Shown: one piece after another, positions 1 to 9,011 of the stretch | Numbering within the stretch: the stretch's first letter is position 1 | How the letters are laid out: each line of letters opens with the position of its first letter | Assembly (NCBI RefSeq): GCF_004366595.1 | Contig: NZ_SORE01000023.1 | Location: 1 to 64,000 of the forward strand | Direction: 5' to 3' | DNA length: 64,000 nt | Source: Paraburkholderia rhizosphaerae | Lineage (GTDB): Bacteria > Pseudomonadota > Gammaproteobacteria > Burkholderiales > Burkholderiaceae | Translations under genes and position numbers: made by a program | Notes under the pieces: generated by a model | What the model saw: the letters and a program-made list of their open reading frames with translations, nothing else | Database searches by the model: none | What the model was told of the DNA's origin: nothing

Positions 1-2
1 GG

Positions 3-80
3 TTCTTGCTCTTCTTTGTCACTGTCGTTTCGGTCATAGGACGTTATTTCCGTTATCGTCTCATGACCTCGACACACTAA
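3..80 (+). CDS. C-terminal end of a membrane protein, partial
   Basis: The first 80 bases contain an open frame that enters from the left edge and ends at TAA. It reads as a hydrophobic stretch (FLLFFVTVVSVIG) followed by a short basic tail and then stop. That looks like the last membrane segment of an inner-membrane protein, perhaps a transporter permease, but 25 residues are too few to name a family. It converges on potI. It could also be a chance frame. Confidence 0.4.
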   Translation, partial: FLLFFVTVVSVIGRYFRYRLMTSTH

Positions 81-119
81 AAATCTGACAGGCTCAAGGA
101 TGCAAGCACATAAAACGCG

Positions 120-938
120 CTAAACCGCCATCTCCATCCGCTTCTTTTCCGCGCGCCGCATAAAAACGTTAGCTGCCACAACGCCGACAGAAACAACACC
201 AATAAACAGAGTCGCCAGCGCATTCATCTCCGGATTCAACCCCAACCGCACACGGGACAGCACAACAAGCGGCAACGTAGTCGACCCAGGGCCAGACAAA
301 AACGCCGACAGCACGACATCATCGAACGAAAGCGTAAACGACAACAACCACCCCGCAACCAGCGCCTGCGAAATCAACGGCAACGTAACGGAAAAGAACA
401 CCCGAACCGGCGTAGCCCCCAAATCAAGCGCCGCCTCTTCCAGCGCCGGATGAAGATCACGAACGCGCGACTGCACAATAATCGCGACATACGACATACA
501 AAGCATCACATGTCCGATCCAGATCGTAACGATCCCGCGCCCCGCCGGCCATCCAAGCCACTGCCCCAACTCAACGAACAGCAATAGCAACGAAATACCC
601 TGAATCACCTCAGGAATTACCAGCGGCGCATTGATCATCCCGGTGTAAAGCGTGAACCCGCGAAACCGCCCCATCCGCGCGAGCACGAACCCGGCCCACG
701 TCCCGATCACGACCGACGCAAACGCAGTCAACAATGCAACCCGCAACGACAACCACGCCGCCGCGATCAATTCATCATCCTGACGCAGCGCCGAATACCA
801 CCGCGTCGAAAAGTTCGTCCACACCGTCACCAGCTGCGACTCATTGAACGAGTACACAACAAGACTCACAATCGGGATATACAGAAACAGAAACCCGATC
901 CCCAACGCGAGCATCCGCAACCAACGATTCGGTTTCAT
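120..938 (-). CDS. potI: putrescine ABC transporter permease PotI
   Basis: This is one of two inner-membrane subunits of the PotFGHI polyamine importer. The 272-residue protein has about six membrane segments, and the cytoplasmic EAA loop that docks on the ATPase is visible at residues 167-187 (EEAALDLG, then TLP). I chose the ATG at 938 because it overlaps the potH stop as ATGA, which implies translational coupling. An upstream in-frame ATG would add 35 residues that are not membrane-like and lie wholly inside potH. It is the last gene of the operon. Polyamine specificity follows from the operon context, not from this subunit. Confidence 0.93.
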   Translation of the reverse strand: MKPNRWLRMLALGIGFLFLYIPIVSLVVYSFNESQLVTVWTNFSTRWYSALRQDDELIAAAWLSLRVALLTAFASVVIGTWAGFVLARMGRFRGFTLYTGMINAPLVIPEVIQGISLLLLFVELGQWLGWPAGRGIVTIWIGHVMLCMSYVAIIVQSRVRDLHPALEEAALDLGATPVRVFFSVTLPLISQALVAGWLLSFTLSFDDVVLSAFLSGPGSTTLPLVVLSRVRLGLNPEMNALATLFIGVVSVGVVAANVFMRRAEKKRMEMAV

Positions 939-1864
939 CCGCGCTCTTCCTCCAACGCTTTCGCCTGCGAGTGCTGGAACAACGCCATCGGCACCAGCAA
1001 CAGCAGCACCATCGCGCAAGTCACCGCGGACGCCATCGGCCAATCCGCGTTGTCGAAGAACTCATTCCACATCACGCGGCCGATCATCAGCGTGTTCGCG
1101 CCGCCGAGCAGTTCCGGAATCACGTACTCGCCGACCGCCGGAATGAACACCAGCATGCAGCCCGCAATGATGCCGTTCTTCGATAGCGGCAACGTGATCT
1201 GCCAGAACGCCTTCCACGGTTTCGCGCCAAGATCGTATGCCGCCTCGAGCAAGGTCAGGTCCATCTTTACGAGGTGCGCATACAGCGGCATTACGAGAAA
1301 CGGCAGGTACGAATACACCATGCCGATATAGACGCCCGTATTCGTGTGATACAGCTCGATCGGCGTGTGAATCATCCCGATCGAAATCAGGAAGTTGTTC
1401 AGCAAACCGTTGTTCTTCAGGATGCCAATCCACGCATACACGCGAATCAGAAACGACGTCCAGAACGGCAGCATCACCATCATCATCAGGATGTTGCGTG
1501 TCGACGGATTCGAGCGCGCGATGTAATACGCCATCGGATAGCCGATCAGCAGGCAGATCAGCGTCGTGACCGCCGCGACCAGCAGCGAATTCAGATACGT
1601 CGCGATGTACAGGCTGTCCTGAAACAGAAACGCGTAATGCGAAAAGTCGAGCGCGATATGCAGCACGCCGTCCGTAAACGACGTCAACTGCGTGTAAGGC
1701 GGAATGCCCAGTTGCTGGTCGGCGAAGCTGATCTTGACCACCAGCAGAAACGGCACCAGAAAGAACAGCAGCAGCCAGATAAACGGCCCCGCGACCACCG
1801 CGGTCTTGCCAGTCAGCCGGAAGCGCCGCGCCGGCCACGTTGCGATTGCTTGCAGCGTGCTCAT
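935..1864 (-). CDS. potH: putrescine ABC transporter permease PotH
   Basis: This is the partner permease of PotI. Its 309 residues include a first membrane segment at about 23-45 and an EAA loop at 207-226 (EAAYDLGAKP, then TLP), as expected for binding-protein-dependent permeases. Both ends overlap neighbours as ATGA: the start at 1864 with the potG stop, and the stop at 935 with the potI start. The three genes are therefore almost certainly co-translated. The length fits the PotH family. Confidence 0.94.
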   Translation of the reverse strand: MSTLQAIATWPARRFRLTGKTAVVAGPFIWLLLFFLVPFLLVVKISFADQQLGIPPYTQLTSFTDGVLHIALDFSHYAFLFQDSLYIATYLNSLLVAAVTTLICLLIGYPMAYYIARSNPSTRNILMMMVMLPFWTSFLIRVYAWIGILKNNGLLNNFLISIGMIHTPIELYHTNTGVYIGMVYSYLPFLVMPLYAHLVKMDLTLLEAAYDLGAKPWKAFWQITLPLSKNGIIAGCMLVFIPAVGEYVIPELLGGANTLMIGRVMWNEFFDNADWPMASAVTCAMVLLLLVPMALFQHSQAKALEEERG

Positions 1865-3024
1865 GACGTCAGCACCACGCCAGCCGATGCGCTCCAGCGC
1901 ACATACACTTCGTCGCCCCAGGTCGGCGTGTCGATTTCCGACAACGCAAGGCTCGAGACATTCGCGATCACCGTCTTGCCGCTGTCGAGCTTCACGTGAT
2001 ACAGCGAGTAGCCGCCCATATACGCGATGTTCATCACGCTGCCCTTGCCCCAGTTGAACGCGCCCTCCGGCGGCTTGCGCGTCAGCGCAATGCGCTCGGG
2101 CCGCACCGAGATCGTCACCGGCATGCCGAGCGGCCCGGTGATGCCATGGCTCACATACAGCCGCACCGGCAGGTCCGGCGTCTCGATGTACACATGATCC
2201 GGCTCGTCCTCGACCACGTTGCCGTCGAACAGATTCGTCGAGCCGATGAACTCCGCGGAAAAACGCGTGTTCGGATATTCATACACTTCGTTCGGCGTGC
2301 CGATCTGCACGATCTGCCCTTCGCTCATCACTGCGAGCCGCCCGGCCATCGTCATCGCCTCTTCCTGATCGTGCGTGACCATGATGCAGGTCACGCCGAC
2401 GTGATCGAGAATGTTGACGAGTTCGATCTGCGTGCGCTGGCGAATCTGCTTGTCGAGCGCCGACATCGGTTCGTCGAGCAATAGCAGTTTCGGCCGTTTG
2501 ACGAGGCTGCGCGCCAGCGCGACGCGTTGCTGCTGGCCGCCCGACAACTGATGCGGCTTGCGCTTCGCAAAGCGGCTCATCTGCACGAGTTCGAGCGCCG
2601 CGTTCACGCGCTCGCGCATTTCGGCCTTCGGCACCCCTTCCTGCTTAAGGCCGAACGCGACATTCGATTCGACCGTCATATGCGGAAACAGCGCGTACGA
2701 CTGGAACATCATATTGGTCGGACGACGGTACGGCGGCAGCGTCGCGAGGTCCACGCCGTCGATCAGGATCTTGCCCGACGTGACCGTTTCAAGGCCGGCG
2801 AGCATCCGCAACAAGGTCGACTTGCCGCACCCGGAACTGCCGAGCAGCGCGAACAATTCGCCCTTTTTCACCGACAGATTCACCCCCTTCACCGCGACCG
2901 TCTCGCCGAATCTTTTCACGACGTCGACGATCTGCACGAAGTTTTCCGCTGCTTGATCCGCAACGGCAGGATTGCCCGAAGGCAGCGCCCCGGCCCCCGC
3001 CGGCGCACCAGACTGATCGCTCAT
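1861..3024 (-). CDS. potG: putrescine ABC transporter ATP-binding protein PotG
   Basis: This cytoplasmic ATPase powers polyamine uptake. In 387 residues it shows Walker A GSSGCGKST at 62-70, the signature LSGGQ at 160-164, Walker B LLLLDEP at 180-186, and a C-terminal TOBE-like region of about 100 residues typical of PotA/PotG/MalK-type ATPases. The N-terminus carries an Ala/Gly-rich lead of about 28 residues before the ABC fold. It follows potF across a 105-base gap that holds a hairpin, and couples to potH by ATGA overlap. Confidence 0.94.
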   Translation of the reverse strand: MSDQSGAPAGAGALPSGNPAVADQAAENFVQIVDVVKRFGETVAVKGVNLSVKKGELFALLGSSGCGKSTLLRMLAGLETVTSGKILIDGVDLATLPPYRRPTNMMFQSYALFPHMTVESNVAFGLKQEGVPKAEMRERVNAALELVQMSRFAKRKPHQLSGGQQQRVALARSLVKRPKLLLLDEPMSALDKQIRQRTQIELVNILDHVGVTCIMVTHDQEEAMTMAGRLAVMSEGQIVQIGTPNEVYEYPNTRFSAEFIGSTNLFDGNVVEDEPDHVYIETPDLPVRLYVSHGITGPLGMPVTISVRPERIALTRKPPEGAFNWGKGSVMNIAYMGGYSLYHVKLDSGKTVIANVSSLALSEIDTPTWGDEVYVRWSASAGVVLTS

Positions 3025-3057
3025 GATGTGCTGCTTTCCTGCTGCATTTGACGAACA

Positions 3058-3083
3058 AAGCCCCCGGTGAACACCGAGGGCTT
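3058..3083 (-). terminator. hairpin between potF and potG, possible attenuator
   Basis: Two 12-base arms (3058-3069 and 3072-3083) pair with a single G-U wobble in minus-strand RNA and a 2-base loop. The stem ends in CUUU followed by G/U-rich sequence. It lies in the 105-base gap after the binding-protein gene. A leaky hairpin here would make more PotF than PotGHI, as is common in such operons. The T-run is short, so full termination is unlikely. Confidence 0.55.
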
Positions 3084-3129
3084 GGAGATGACGCGCCCGC
3101 CCACGACGGCGGCGCTTATCGGAGGACGC

Positions 3130-4233
3130 TTAGCGGCCAGACTTGAACTCCGTCCACAGCCGTGTCTGCAGACGCTGGATTTCAGGCGGCAGCGGCTTCA
3201 GAAGGAACAGCGTCTTGACCACTTCCGGCGGCGGATAGACCGCCGGATCGTTCGCGACGTCCTTGTCCACGTACTTGCGCGCTTCCACGTTCGCGCTCGG
3301 ATAGTAGACCGCGTTCGTGATCGCCGCGTGCACCTGCGGCGTCTCGATGTAGTTGATCCACTCGAGCGCGGCTTCCTTGTTCTTCGCGTCCTTTGGAATG
3401 GCCATCACGTCGAACCAGACCGGCGCGCCACCCTTCGGAATGTAATACTCGATCCTGTACGGCTTCTTCGCTTCGATCGCGCGGTGTTTCGCGATCACGA
3501 CATCGCCCGACCAGCCGTATGCGAAACAGACGTCGCCACCGACCAGGTCGTTGATATAGCCCGACGAGTTGAACTGCGTGATGTACGGGCGGATCTTCTT
3601 GATCATCTCGAGCGCGGCCCGGTAGTCGGCCGGGTTCGTGCTCATCGGGTCCTTGCCCATGTAGTGCAGCGCGGCCGCGAACATCTGGTCCGGCGCATCG
3701 AGCACCGACACGCCGCACGCCTTCAGCTTCGAAATGTTCTCGGGCTTGAACAGGATGTCCCAGCTATTGAGTTCGACGTTCTTGCCGAGAATCTGCTGCA
3801 CCTTGGTCACGTTGTAACCGAGGCCGGTCGTGCCGTACGCCCAGGGCACCGTGTATTTGTTGTCCGGGTCCGCGCCGGCGACGAGCGCCATCAGCGCCGG
3901 GTCCAGATACTTGAGATTCGGCAGCTTCGATTTGTCGAGCGGCGCGAAGATGCCGGCGGCGATCTGCTTGCCCGCGTAGTTGCTGGTCGGCACGACGATG
4001 TCGTAACCGGAGTTGCCGGTCAGGAGTTTGGCCTGCAGCGTGTCGTCGCTATCGTAGTTGTCGTACCTGACCTGGACGCCGGTCTGCTTTGTGAAGTTCG
4101 GGATTGTGTCCTTGGCGATGTAATCCGACCAGTTGTACACATTCAGTTGCGTATCTTTTGCCGCTGCCGGCACCCAGGGAACAGCGCACAGCAAAAGCGC
4201 CGCAGCCAACCGGCCCAACACCCGTTTTTTCAT
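3130..4233 (-). CDS. potF: periplasmic putrescine-binding protein PotF
   Basis: This protein captures polyamine in the periplasm for PotGHI. I placed the start at 4233, where GGAG lies 6 bases upstream, rather than at an earlier in-frame ATG. The 367-residue product has a signal peptide cleaved near A24. It aligns along its whole length with E. coli PotF as I recall it, from the NWSDYI motif to the terminal KSGR. Against the recalled E. coli ligand residues, W34, S35, Y37, W240, D243 and D274 are kept. The positions of S85, E185 and F276 are Thr82, Gln182 and Trp272. The fold and role are clear; the preferred polyamine is not. Confidence 0.93.
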   Translation of the reverse strand: MKKRVLGRLAAALLLCAVPWVPAAAKDTQLNVYNWSDYIAKDTIPNFTKQTGVQVRYDNYDSDDTLQAKLLTGNSGYDIVVPTSNYAGKQIAAGIFAPLDKSKLPNLKYLDPALMALVAGADPDNKYTVPWAYGTTGLGYNVTKVQQILGKNVELNSWDILFKPENISKLKACGVSVLDAPDQMFAAALHYMGKDPMSTNPADYRAALEMIKKIRPYITQFNSSGYINDLVGGDVCFAYGWSGDVVIAKHRAIEAKKPYRIEYYIPKGGAPVWFDVMAIPKDAKNKEAALEWINYIETPQVHAAITNAVYYPSANVEARKYVDKDVANDPAVYPPPEVVKTLFLLKPLPPEIQRLQTRLWTEFKSGR

Positions 4234-4777
4234 TCCGTTCTCCGATACTGGCCGGCCCAACGCCGACCGTCTACCCCGCTTATGCCGCGGCCATCGCGTC
4301 CGCGACTTCCCTGAAAACCCCGAAAACTACCACCAAACGTTGTGCGCCACAAAAAAAATCCCCCGATGTCGCACAAACGGTACAGCCAGCCGTGTCCGCG
4401 CGGGGTTCGCGTGTCCGATGCCGTGACTGACAAAATGCGCGCAATTTTATCGGGTTATCAGCGCGTGTCCACCTCAAACAAACCCGGCCAGCCTGGCGGT
4501 GTCCTGACAAAGCGGAAAGGCGCCGTGTACGGGCAGCGGATTGCGGCCGCCGGGCGATGCCCGATCGGGCCTGAAGCGGCACCCCGTCTGCCACTATAGA
4601 CTGTCATAAAACCTGTGCGCAGATTCGCCCGGGGGGATGTCGGCGCTTCGCGAACGCCAGGCGCGAAGATGACCGGCCGCCCCGGTGCCGGCTCGTGGCG
4701 TTACCTGCACGGAGCCGGTATGGCGCGCACAGGCATGACGCTTGCCCCGTGCTGTGCGTGACCGACGAGGGTCTGCG
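4234..4777. other. intergenic region between potF and mntH
   Basis: This 544-base divergent region holds no convincing gene. The left part must carry the potF promoter, but I see no clear -35/-10 pair. On the plus strand TATAGA (4595-4600) could be the mntH -10, giving a leader of about 170 bases. That leader contains a 7-bp stem, CTTCGCG/CGCGAAG, at 4646-4652 and 4662-4668. No MntR-like palindrome was recognised. Confidence 0.5.
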
Positions 4778-6079
4778 ATGAACACGAATCCATTTGCGTT
4801 GCGCCCCGCGCGCCGCCGCCAGCCGGACGGCGCGGCGCCGCGGCCTGCGCGCCGCCTGTCGTTCATCGGCGCTGGCGCGCTGGTCGCGGTCGGCTATATG
4901 GATCCCGGCAATTGGGCCACCGCGCTCGCGGGCGGCGCCAGCTACGGCTATCAATTGCTTGGCGTCGTACTGCTGTCGAGCCTCACCGCGATGCTGTTGC
5001 AATGGGTCGCCGCGCGGGTGGGCGTCGTGTCCGGCCGCGATCTCGCGCGGCTGTGCCGCGAGCGTTACAGCCGCCGCGTCGCGTTCGCATTGTGGATTGC
5101 CAGCGAGATCGCGATCATCGCGTGCGACGTCGCGGAAGTCGTCGGCAGCGCGGTCGCGTTGCAGATGCTGCTCGGCGTGTCGCTCACCGTCGGCGTGCTG
5201 ATGTCCGCGGTTAGCACCTTCGCGATGCTGGCGTTGCAGCGGCACGGGCACCGCACGCTCGAGACGTTCGTCGTGACGCTGATTCTGTTTGTCGGGATGT
5301 GCTTCGTCGTCGAGCTTGCGCTCGCGCAGCCCGACTGGCATGCGGCACTCGCGGGCACCGTGCCGGACCCGCGCATCATCCGCGACGCCGGTATGTTGTG
5401 GCTTGCGGCCGGCATTCTCGGTGCGACGGTGATGCCGCACAACCTGTATCTGCATTCGGCGCTCGTCAAAGACGCGGTGCCGGATAGCAACGACGCTGAG
5501 ATCGCGCGCGTGCTGCGCGGCGTGAGCATCGGCACATTCAGCGCGCTGTCGGTCGCGTTTCTGATCAACGCGGCGTTACTGATCATGTCGGCGGCGGTGT
5601 TTCATGCACATGGACATTACGATGTCACCGATCTCGCCGACGCGCATGCGCTGATCGCACCGCTCGTCGGCACGCACTGGGCCGGCATTCTGTTCGCGGC
5701 GGCCCTGCTGGCATGCGGGATGAATGCGACGGTGACCGGCACGCTTGCGGGTCAGGTCGTGATGGAAGGCTTTCTGCGGCTGAAGATGCCCCGCTGGCAG
5801 CGTGCGCTGCTGACGCGTGGGCTCGCGATCGGGCCTGCGCTCGTCGCGGTTGCGCTATTCGGACCGCATGGGTCGAACCAGTTGCTGGTGGCAAGCCAGG
5901 TGGTGTTGAGCCTGCAATTGCCGCTCGCGGTGGTGCCGCTCGTGCGTTTTGCCGCCGATACGCAGTTGATGCGCGACTGGCGCGTCAAGCGATGGCCACT
6001 TGGACTTGCGTGGCTGTCAGCGGGCGCGATCATCGCGCTCAATGGCGCGCTCGTGTGGCAGGTCGCGGTCGGGCGGTGA
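4778..6079 (+). CDS. mntH: Nramp-family divalent metal transporter MntH
   Basis: This is a proton-coupled importer of Mn2+ (and Fe2+) in the inner membrane. The 433-residue protein carries the two Nramp metal-site motifs: DPGN at 42-45 in TM1 and MPHNLYLHS at 219-227 in TM6, with about eleven hydrophobic segments overall. I chose the ATG at 4778, preceded by a GAGGG stretch. An earlier in-frame ATG would add 12 residues with no ribosome-binding site. The N-terminal tail before TM1 is Arg/Pro-rich and somewhat long. The gene is followed by a small DUF1289 gene on the same strand. Confidence 0.93.
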   Translation: MNTNPFALRPARRRQPDGAAPRPARRLSFIGAGALVAVGYMDPGNWATALAGGASYGYQLLGVVLLSSLTAMLLQWVAARVGVVSGRDLARLCRERYSRRVAFALWIASEIAIIACDVAEVVGSAVALQMLLGVSLTVGVLMSAVSTFAMLALQRHGHRTLETFVVTLILFVGMCFVVELALAQPDWHAALAGTVPDPRIIRDAGMLWLAAGILGATVMPHNLYLHSALVKDAVPDSNDAEIARVLRGVSIGTFSALSVAFLINAALLIMSAAVFHAHGHYDVTDLADAHALIAPLVGTHWAGILFAAALLACGMNATVTGTLAGQVVMEGFLRLKMPRWQRALLTRGLAIGPALVAVALFGPHGSNQLLVASQVVLSLQLPLAVVPLVRFAADTQLMRDWRVKRWPLGLAWLSAGAIIALNGALVWQVAVGR

Positions 6080-6168
6080 GCGGTGCGGCTTTTCGTTTAC
6101 CATAACGGACCGCTCGCGCTTGCCGCATATTTCCCGCGCGTTGGCCCATTCCCGCGCAAGGCTTTTTG

Positions 6169-6372
6169 ATGGCTTCGAACCTGCACGACCTCCCCGACAG
6201 CCCGTGTATCGGCGTCTGTTCCACGCTGTTCGACGAAGTGTGTAAAGGCTGTGGCCGCACCGCCGGCGAAGTCGCGAACTGGGTCTTTATGACCGGCGAA
6301 GAAAAGCGCGCGGTGTGGGAGCGAATCCAGCGCGACGGGACCGCGATGCGCTTCAAGTACGACAAGCTTTGA
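6169..6372 (+). CDS. DUF1289 small cysteine protein
   Basis: This 67-residue protein has a conserved N-terminal pattern: SPCIGVC, then CKGCGRT, then EVANW. It matches the DUF1289 family. The four clustered cysteines suggest metal or Fe-S binding, but the function is unknown to me. I chose the ATG at 6169 because AAGG lies about 8 bases upstream; a TTG directly before it is less likely. It follows mntH by 89 bases and converges on ompW. Confidence 0.85.
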   Translation: MASNLHDLPDSPCIGVCSTLFDEVCKGCGRTAGEVANWVFMTGEEKRAVWERIQRDGTAMRFKYDKL

Positions 6373-6411
6373 GCTAGCGCGCGCAGGGCGGGCACGGTCG
6401 GCCACACTGCG

Positions 6412-7086
6412 TCAGAATTTCATTCCGACGCCGACGCCGATCACCAGCGGATCGATACGCAACGTGCCGATCGGCGCACCGCCAAGCGTCGCATCGGTCC
6501 TCATCCAGATCTTCTTGATATCCGCGTTGACGAAGAGCGTCTTTGTGACCTGCACGTCGACGCCCGCTTGCAGCGCGGGGCCGAAACTGCTGCGACTCAC
6601 CGCAATCGCCTGCCCGCCGGCCTGCAGGCCGTCATTGTAGAAATACGTGTAGTTGATGCCCGCGCCGACGTAAGGACGAACCTTGCCCTGATGGTTGAAG
6701 TGATACTGAAGCAGCAACGTCGGCGGCAGCACGTTCACGCCACCCAGTGCGCCAAGGTTCGACGTCACCTGATGCCGCGACGTCGCAAGAATCAGTTCGA
6801 CGCCGATGTTGTCGCGAATCATGTACGTGAAGTCCAGTTCGGGCACGATCGCATTGTTCACGCCCACGTTTAGCGTAGCGAGCGTGTTGCTCACGCTCAC
6901 CTGCGGCATGATGCTGATGCCGCGCAGGCGAACCAGCACATCACCCGTATGGATACCGCTTTGCACACGGCTGCCGGTGTCGTCGGCGCGGGCGGGTATC
7001 GCTGCGGCAAGCATGATCGCGAGCGTGCTGGCCAGCGCGACGCCTGATATTGCGCGCGCCGTTCCGTTTGGGTTCTTCCATTTCAT
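6412..7086 (-). CDS. ompW: OmpW-family outer membrane protein
   Basis: This is an eight-stranded beta-barrel of the OmpW family, thought to pass small hydrophobic molecules. The 224-residue product starts at 7086 after a GGGG-containing site. It has a signal peptide cleaved near ARADD and ends in Phe (GVGMKF), the usual assembly signal for outer-membrane barrels. Mature features such as LLQYHFN and YVGAGINYTYF are typical of the family. The control region upstream contains an FNR/Anr-type palindrome, so oxygen-dependent expression is likely. Confidence 0.92.
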   Translation of the reverse strand: MKWKNPNGTARAISGVALASTLAIMLAAAIPARADDTGSRVQSGIHTGDVLVRLRGISIMPQVSVSNTLATLNVGVNNAIVPELDFTYMIRDNIGVELILATSRHQVTSNLGALGGVNVLPPTLLLQYHFNHQGKVRPYVGAGINYTYFYNDGLQAGGQAIAVSRSSFGPALQAGVDVQVTKTLFVNADIKKIWMRTDATLGGAPIGTLRIDPLVIGVGVGMKF

Positions 7087-7129
7087 TGCATTGCCCCGTT
7101 TTCGTTTCGGTCGGTTGATGATCGAAACG

Positions 7130-7171
7130 ATTGTCGGGCGCAAGCGCGTTCGCGCTATTGACGCTTGTCAA
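7130..7171 (-). promoter_or_regulatory. FNR/Anr-type box and -10 element of ompW
   Basis: TTGACGCTTGTCAA (7158-7171) fits the FNR/Anr pattern TTGAY-N4-RTCAA and is a perfect inverted repeat. On the minus strand GACAAT (7130-7135) can serve as -10, which puts the start near 7123 and the box centre at -41.5, the class II activation position. A second perfect dyad, TTGTCA-N4-TGACAA (7165-7180), overlaps the box and could be the real operator for another protein. Confidence 0.55.
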
Positions 7172-7240
7172 CGCTGACAAATATGTGCGGCGACCTGCGG
7201 CCGAAGGTCGCGTGAAGCAACGAGACGCGTGCAAGATGCG

Positions 7241-7272
7241 AAGCGCGTGCAGGAGCAAACCTGCACGCGCTT
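7241..7272 (-). terminator. hairpin after the aldehyde dehydrogenase gene
   Basis: Two perfect 13-base arms (7241-7253 and 7260-7272) flank a 6-base loop, 52 bases past the aldehyde dehydrogenase stop. There is no T-run after the stem on the minus strand, so it may be an RNA-stabilising 3' structure or a Rho-assisted end rather than a classical intrinsic terminator. It also separates that gene from the ompW promoter. Confidence 0.5.
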
Positions 7273-7324
7273 TCTGTGAGCGATCGGTGGAATTTCGTGC
7301 CGGCCGTATCGCGGCGCCGGCGCT

Positions 7325-8761
7325 TCAGGCAGGCTTGTTGACGGCGAGTTGCAGCGCCTTGTATTCGAGATATTCGTCGAGGCCGTACGCGCCGTTTTCG
7401 CGGCCGTGACCCGACTGCTTGTAGCCGCCGAACGGCGCGGCCGCGTTCCACGCGCCGCCGTTGATATTAACCTGCCCGGTGCGCATGCGCCGCGCGACGC
7501 CGAGCGCGCGCTCGTCACTACCCGACCATACCGCGCCGGCCAGACCGTACACCGAATCGTTGGCAATGCGGACCGCTTCGTCATCGTCCTTGAACGTGAG
7601 GATCGACAGCACCGGGCCAAAAATCTCTTCTTGAGCGATCGTCGCTTTCGGGTGCACGCGGCCGAACACGGTCGGTTTGACAAAGAAGCCCTGTTGCACG
7701 CTATCGGGCATGCCGGGGCCGCCGGTCACGAGCTCAGCGCCCTCCTCGATCCCGCGCGCGATGTACTGCTGCACGCGTTGCTGCTGGGCAGCCGACGCCA
7801 ACGGTCCAAGACGCGTTCTTTCATTGCGCGGATCGCCCGCGATATAGGTTTGCGCCGCGCTTTTCGCGAGCGCGCGGGCTTCGTCGTAACGGCTTTCGGG
7901 CACCAGCATGCGCGTGTGCGCGGAACAGGTTTGGCCCGAGTTCAGAAAGCAGGCGCTGACCGTTGCCTTGACCGCAGCGGCAAAGTCCGCGTCATCGAGA
8001 ATCACCGATGCGGACTTGCCGCCCAGTTCGAGCGCGACACGCTTGACGCTCGCCGCGGCAAGCTCGGATACACGCTTGCCCGCGCGCGTCGAACCGGTGA
8101 ACGACACCATATCGACCGACGGGTGCGACGCCAGCACTTCGCCGACAACCGGCCCATAGCCGCTCACGAGATTGAAGACACCGGCAGGCAATCCTGATTG
8201 ATCGATTGCCTCAGCCAGCACGAACGCGTTGAGCGGCGCGATTTCCGACGGCTTCAGCACGACGGTGCAACCTGCGGCCAGCGCCGCGGCAACCTTTAGC
8301 GTGATCTGATTGAGCGGATAGTTCCACGGCGTGATCGCCGCGACAACGCCAACCGGTTCACGCACGACCAATGAGTGGCCGACGGTCTCTTCAAATGGAA
8401 ATTCGCAGGCAAGGGCCGCGTACGCGTTCCAGTTTTGCACCGAACTGGCGACCTGAATCGCGCGCGACAGCCTGACCGGCATGCCGACTTCGCCGCAAAT
8501 CAGCGCCGCCAGTTCGTCCGTGCGGGCCTTGAGGTTGTCGGCGATCTTTTTCAGGTAGATGCCGCGCTGTTGCGGCGGTGTCGCGGCCCAACCGTCGAAC
8601 GCGGCGCGGGCCGCAACGATCGCATTCTCCGCGTCGGCCTCGATGCCTTCTGGAATGCGTCCCATCGTCTGCTCGGTCGCCGAATCAATCACGTCGATCG
8701 TACCGGTGCCGCACGGTTTGAGCCATTTGCCGTCGATGTAGAGATGGTCGTAGGTCTTCAT
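7325..8761 (-). CDS. NAD(P)-dependent aldehyde dehydrogenase
   Basis: This enzyme oxidises an aldehyde to the acid. The 478-residue protein shows the full ALDH set: oxyanion Asn146 in TPWNYP, KPSE at 170-173, the FTGST cofactor loop at 221-225, general base Glu245 in LELGGKS, and nucleophile Cys279 in GQTCS. The substrate is not readable from the sequence. The polyamine importer a few kilobases away makes an amino-aldehyde possible, but that is inference. The start is uncertain: 8761 matches the family N-terminus, and an in-frame ATG at 8776 is an alternative. Neither has a good ribosome-binding site. Confidence 0.88.
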   Translation of the reverse strand: MKTYDHLYIDGKWLKPCGTGTIDVIDSATEQTMGRIPEGIEADAENAIVAARAAFDGWAATPPQQRGIYLKKIADNLKARTDELAALICGEVGMPVRLSRAIQVASSVQNWNAYAALACEFPFEETVGHSLVVREPVGVVAAITPWNYPLNQITLKVAAALAAGCTVVLKPSEIAPLNAFVLAEAIDQSGLPAGVFNLVSGYGPVVGEVLASHPSVDMVSFTGSTRAGKRVSELAAASVKRVALELGGKSASVILDDADFAAAVKATVSACFLNSGQTCSAHTRMLVPESRYDEARALAKSAAQTYIAGDPRNERTRLGPLASAAQQQRVQQYIARGIEEGAELVTGGPGMPDSVQQGFFVKPTVFGRVHPKATIAQEEIFGPVLSILTFKDDDEAVRIANDSVYGLAGAVWSGSDERALGVARRMRTGQVNINGGAWNAAAPFGGYKQSGHGRENGAYGLDEYLEYKALQLAVNKPA

Positions 8762-9011
8762 GTCGGTGCGGTCCATGTCTGCGTCGGATCGGATCATTCT
8801 ACTCGCGCGGCATACGCGCTTCTCATCACTTGTCCTTGACGATGCGAGCAAAAGAAGGACCTGCGTTGCCGGAAGCGGCCTGAGTTACAGGACGAGCGGA
8901 GGCAAGGATAGCCATTAGCGGGGCGTCATCTTACAATTCGCTGCCGCAGTGGAGACCACCACGCGGATAACACAAACGAAACGTCGGCTCGACCGACACG
9001 GGGATAGGAAA

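Noticed and set aside
4611-4777. A yybP-ykoY manganese riboswitch in the mntH leader
   Set aside because: The leader has a GGGGGATGT stretch and hairpins, but I could not lay out the conserved paired loops of that riboswitch. A covariance-model search would decide.
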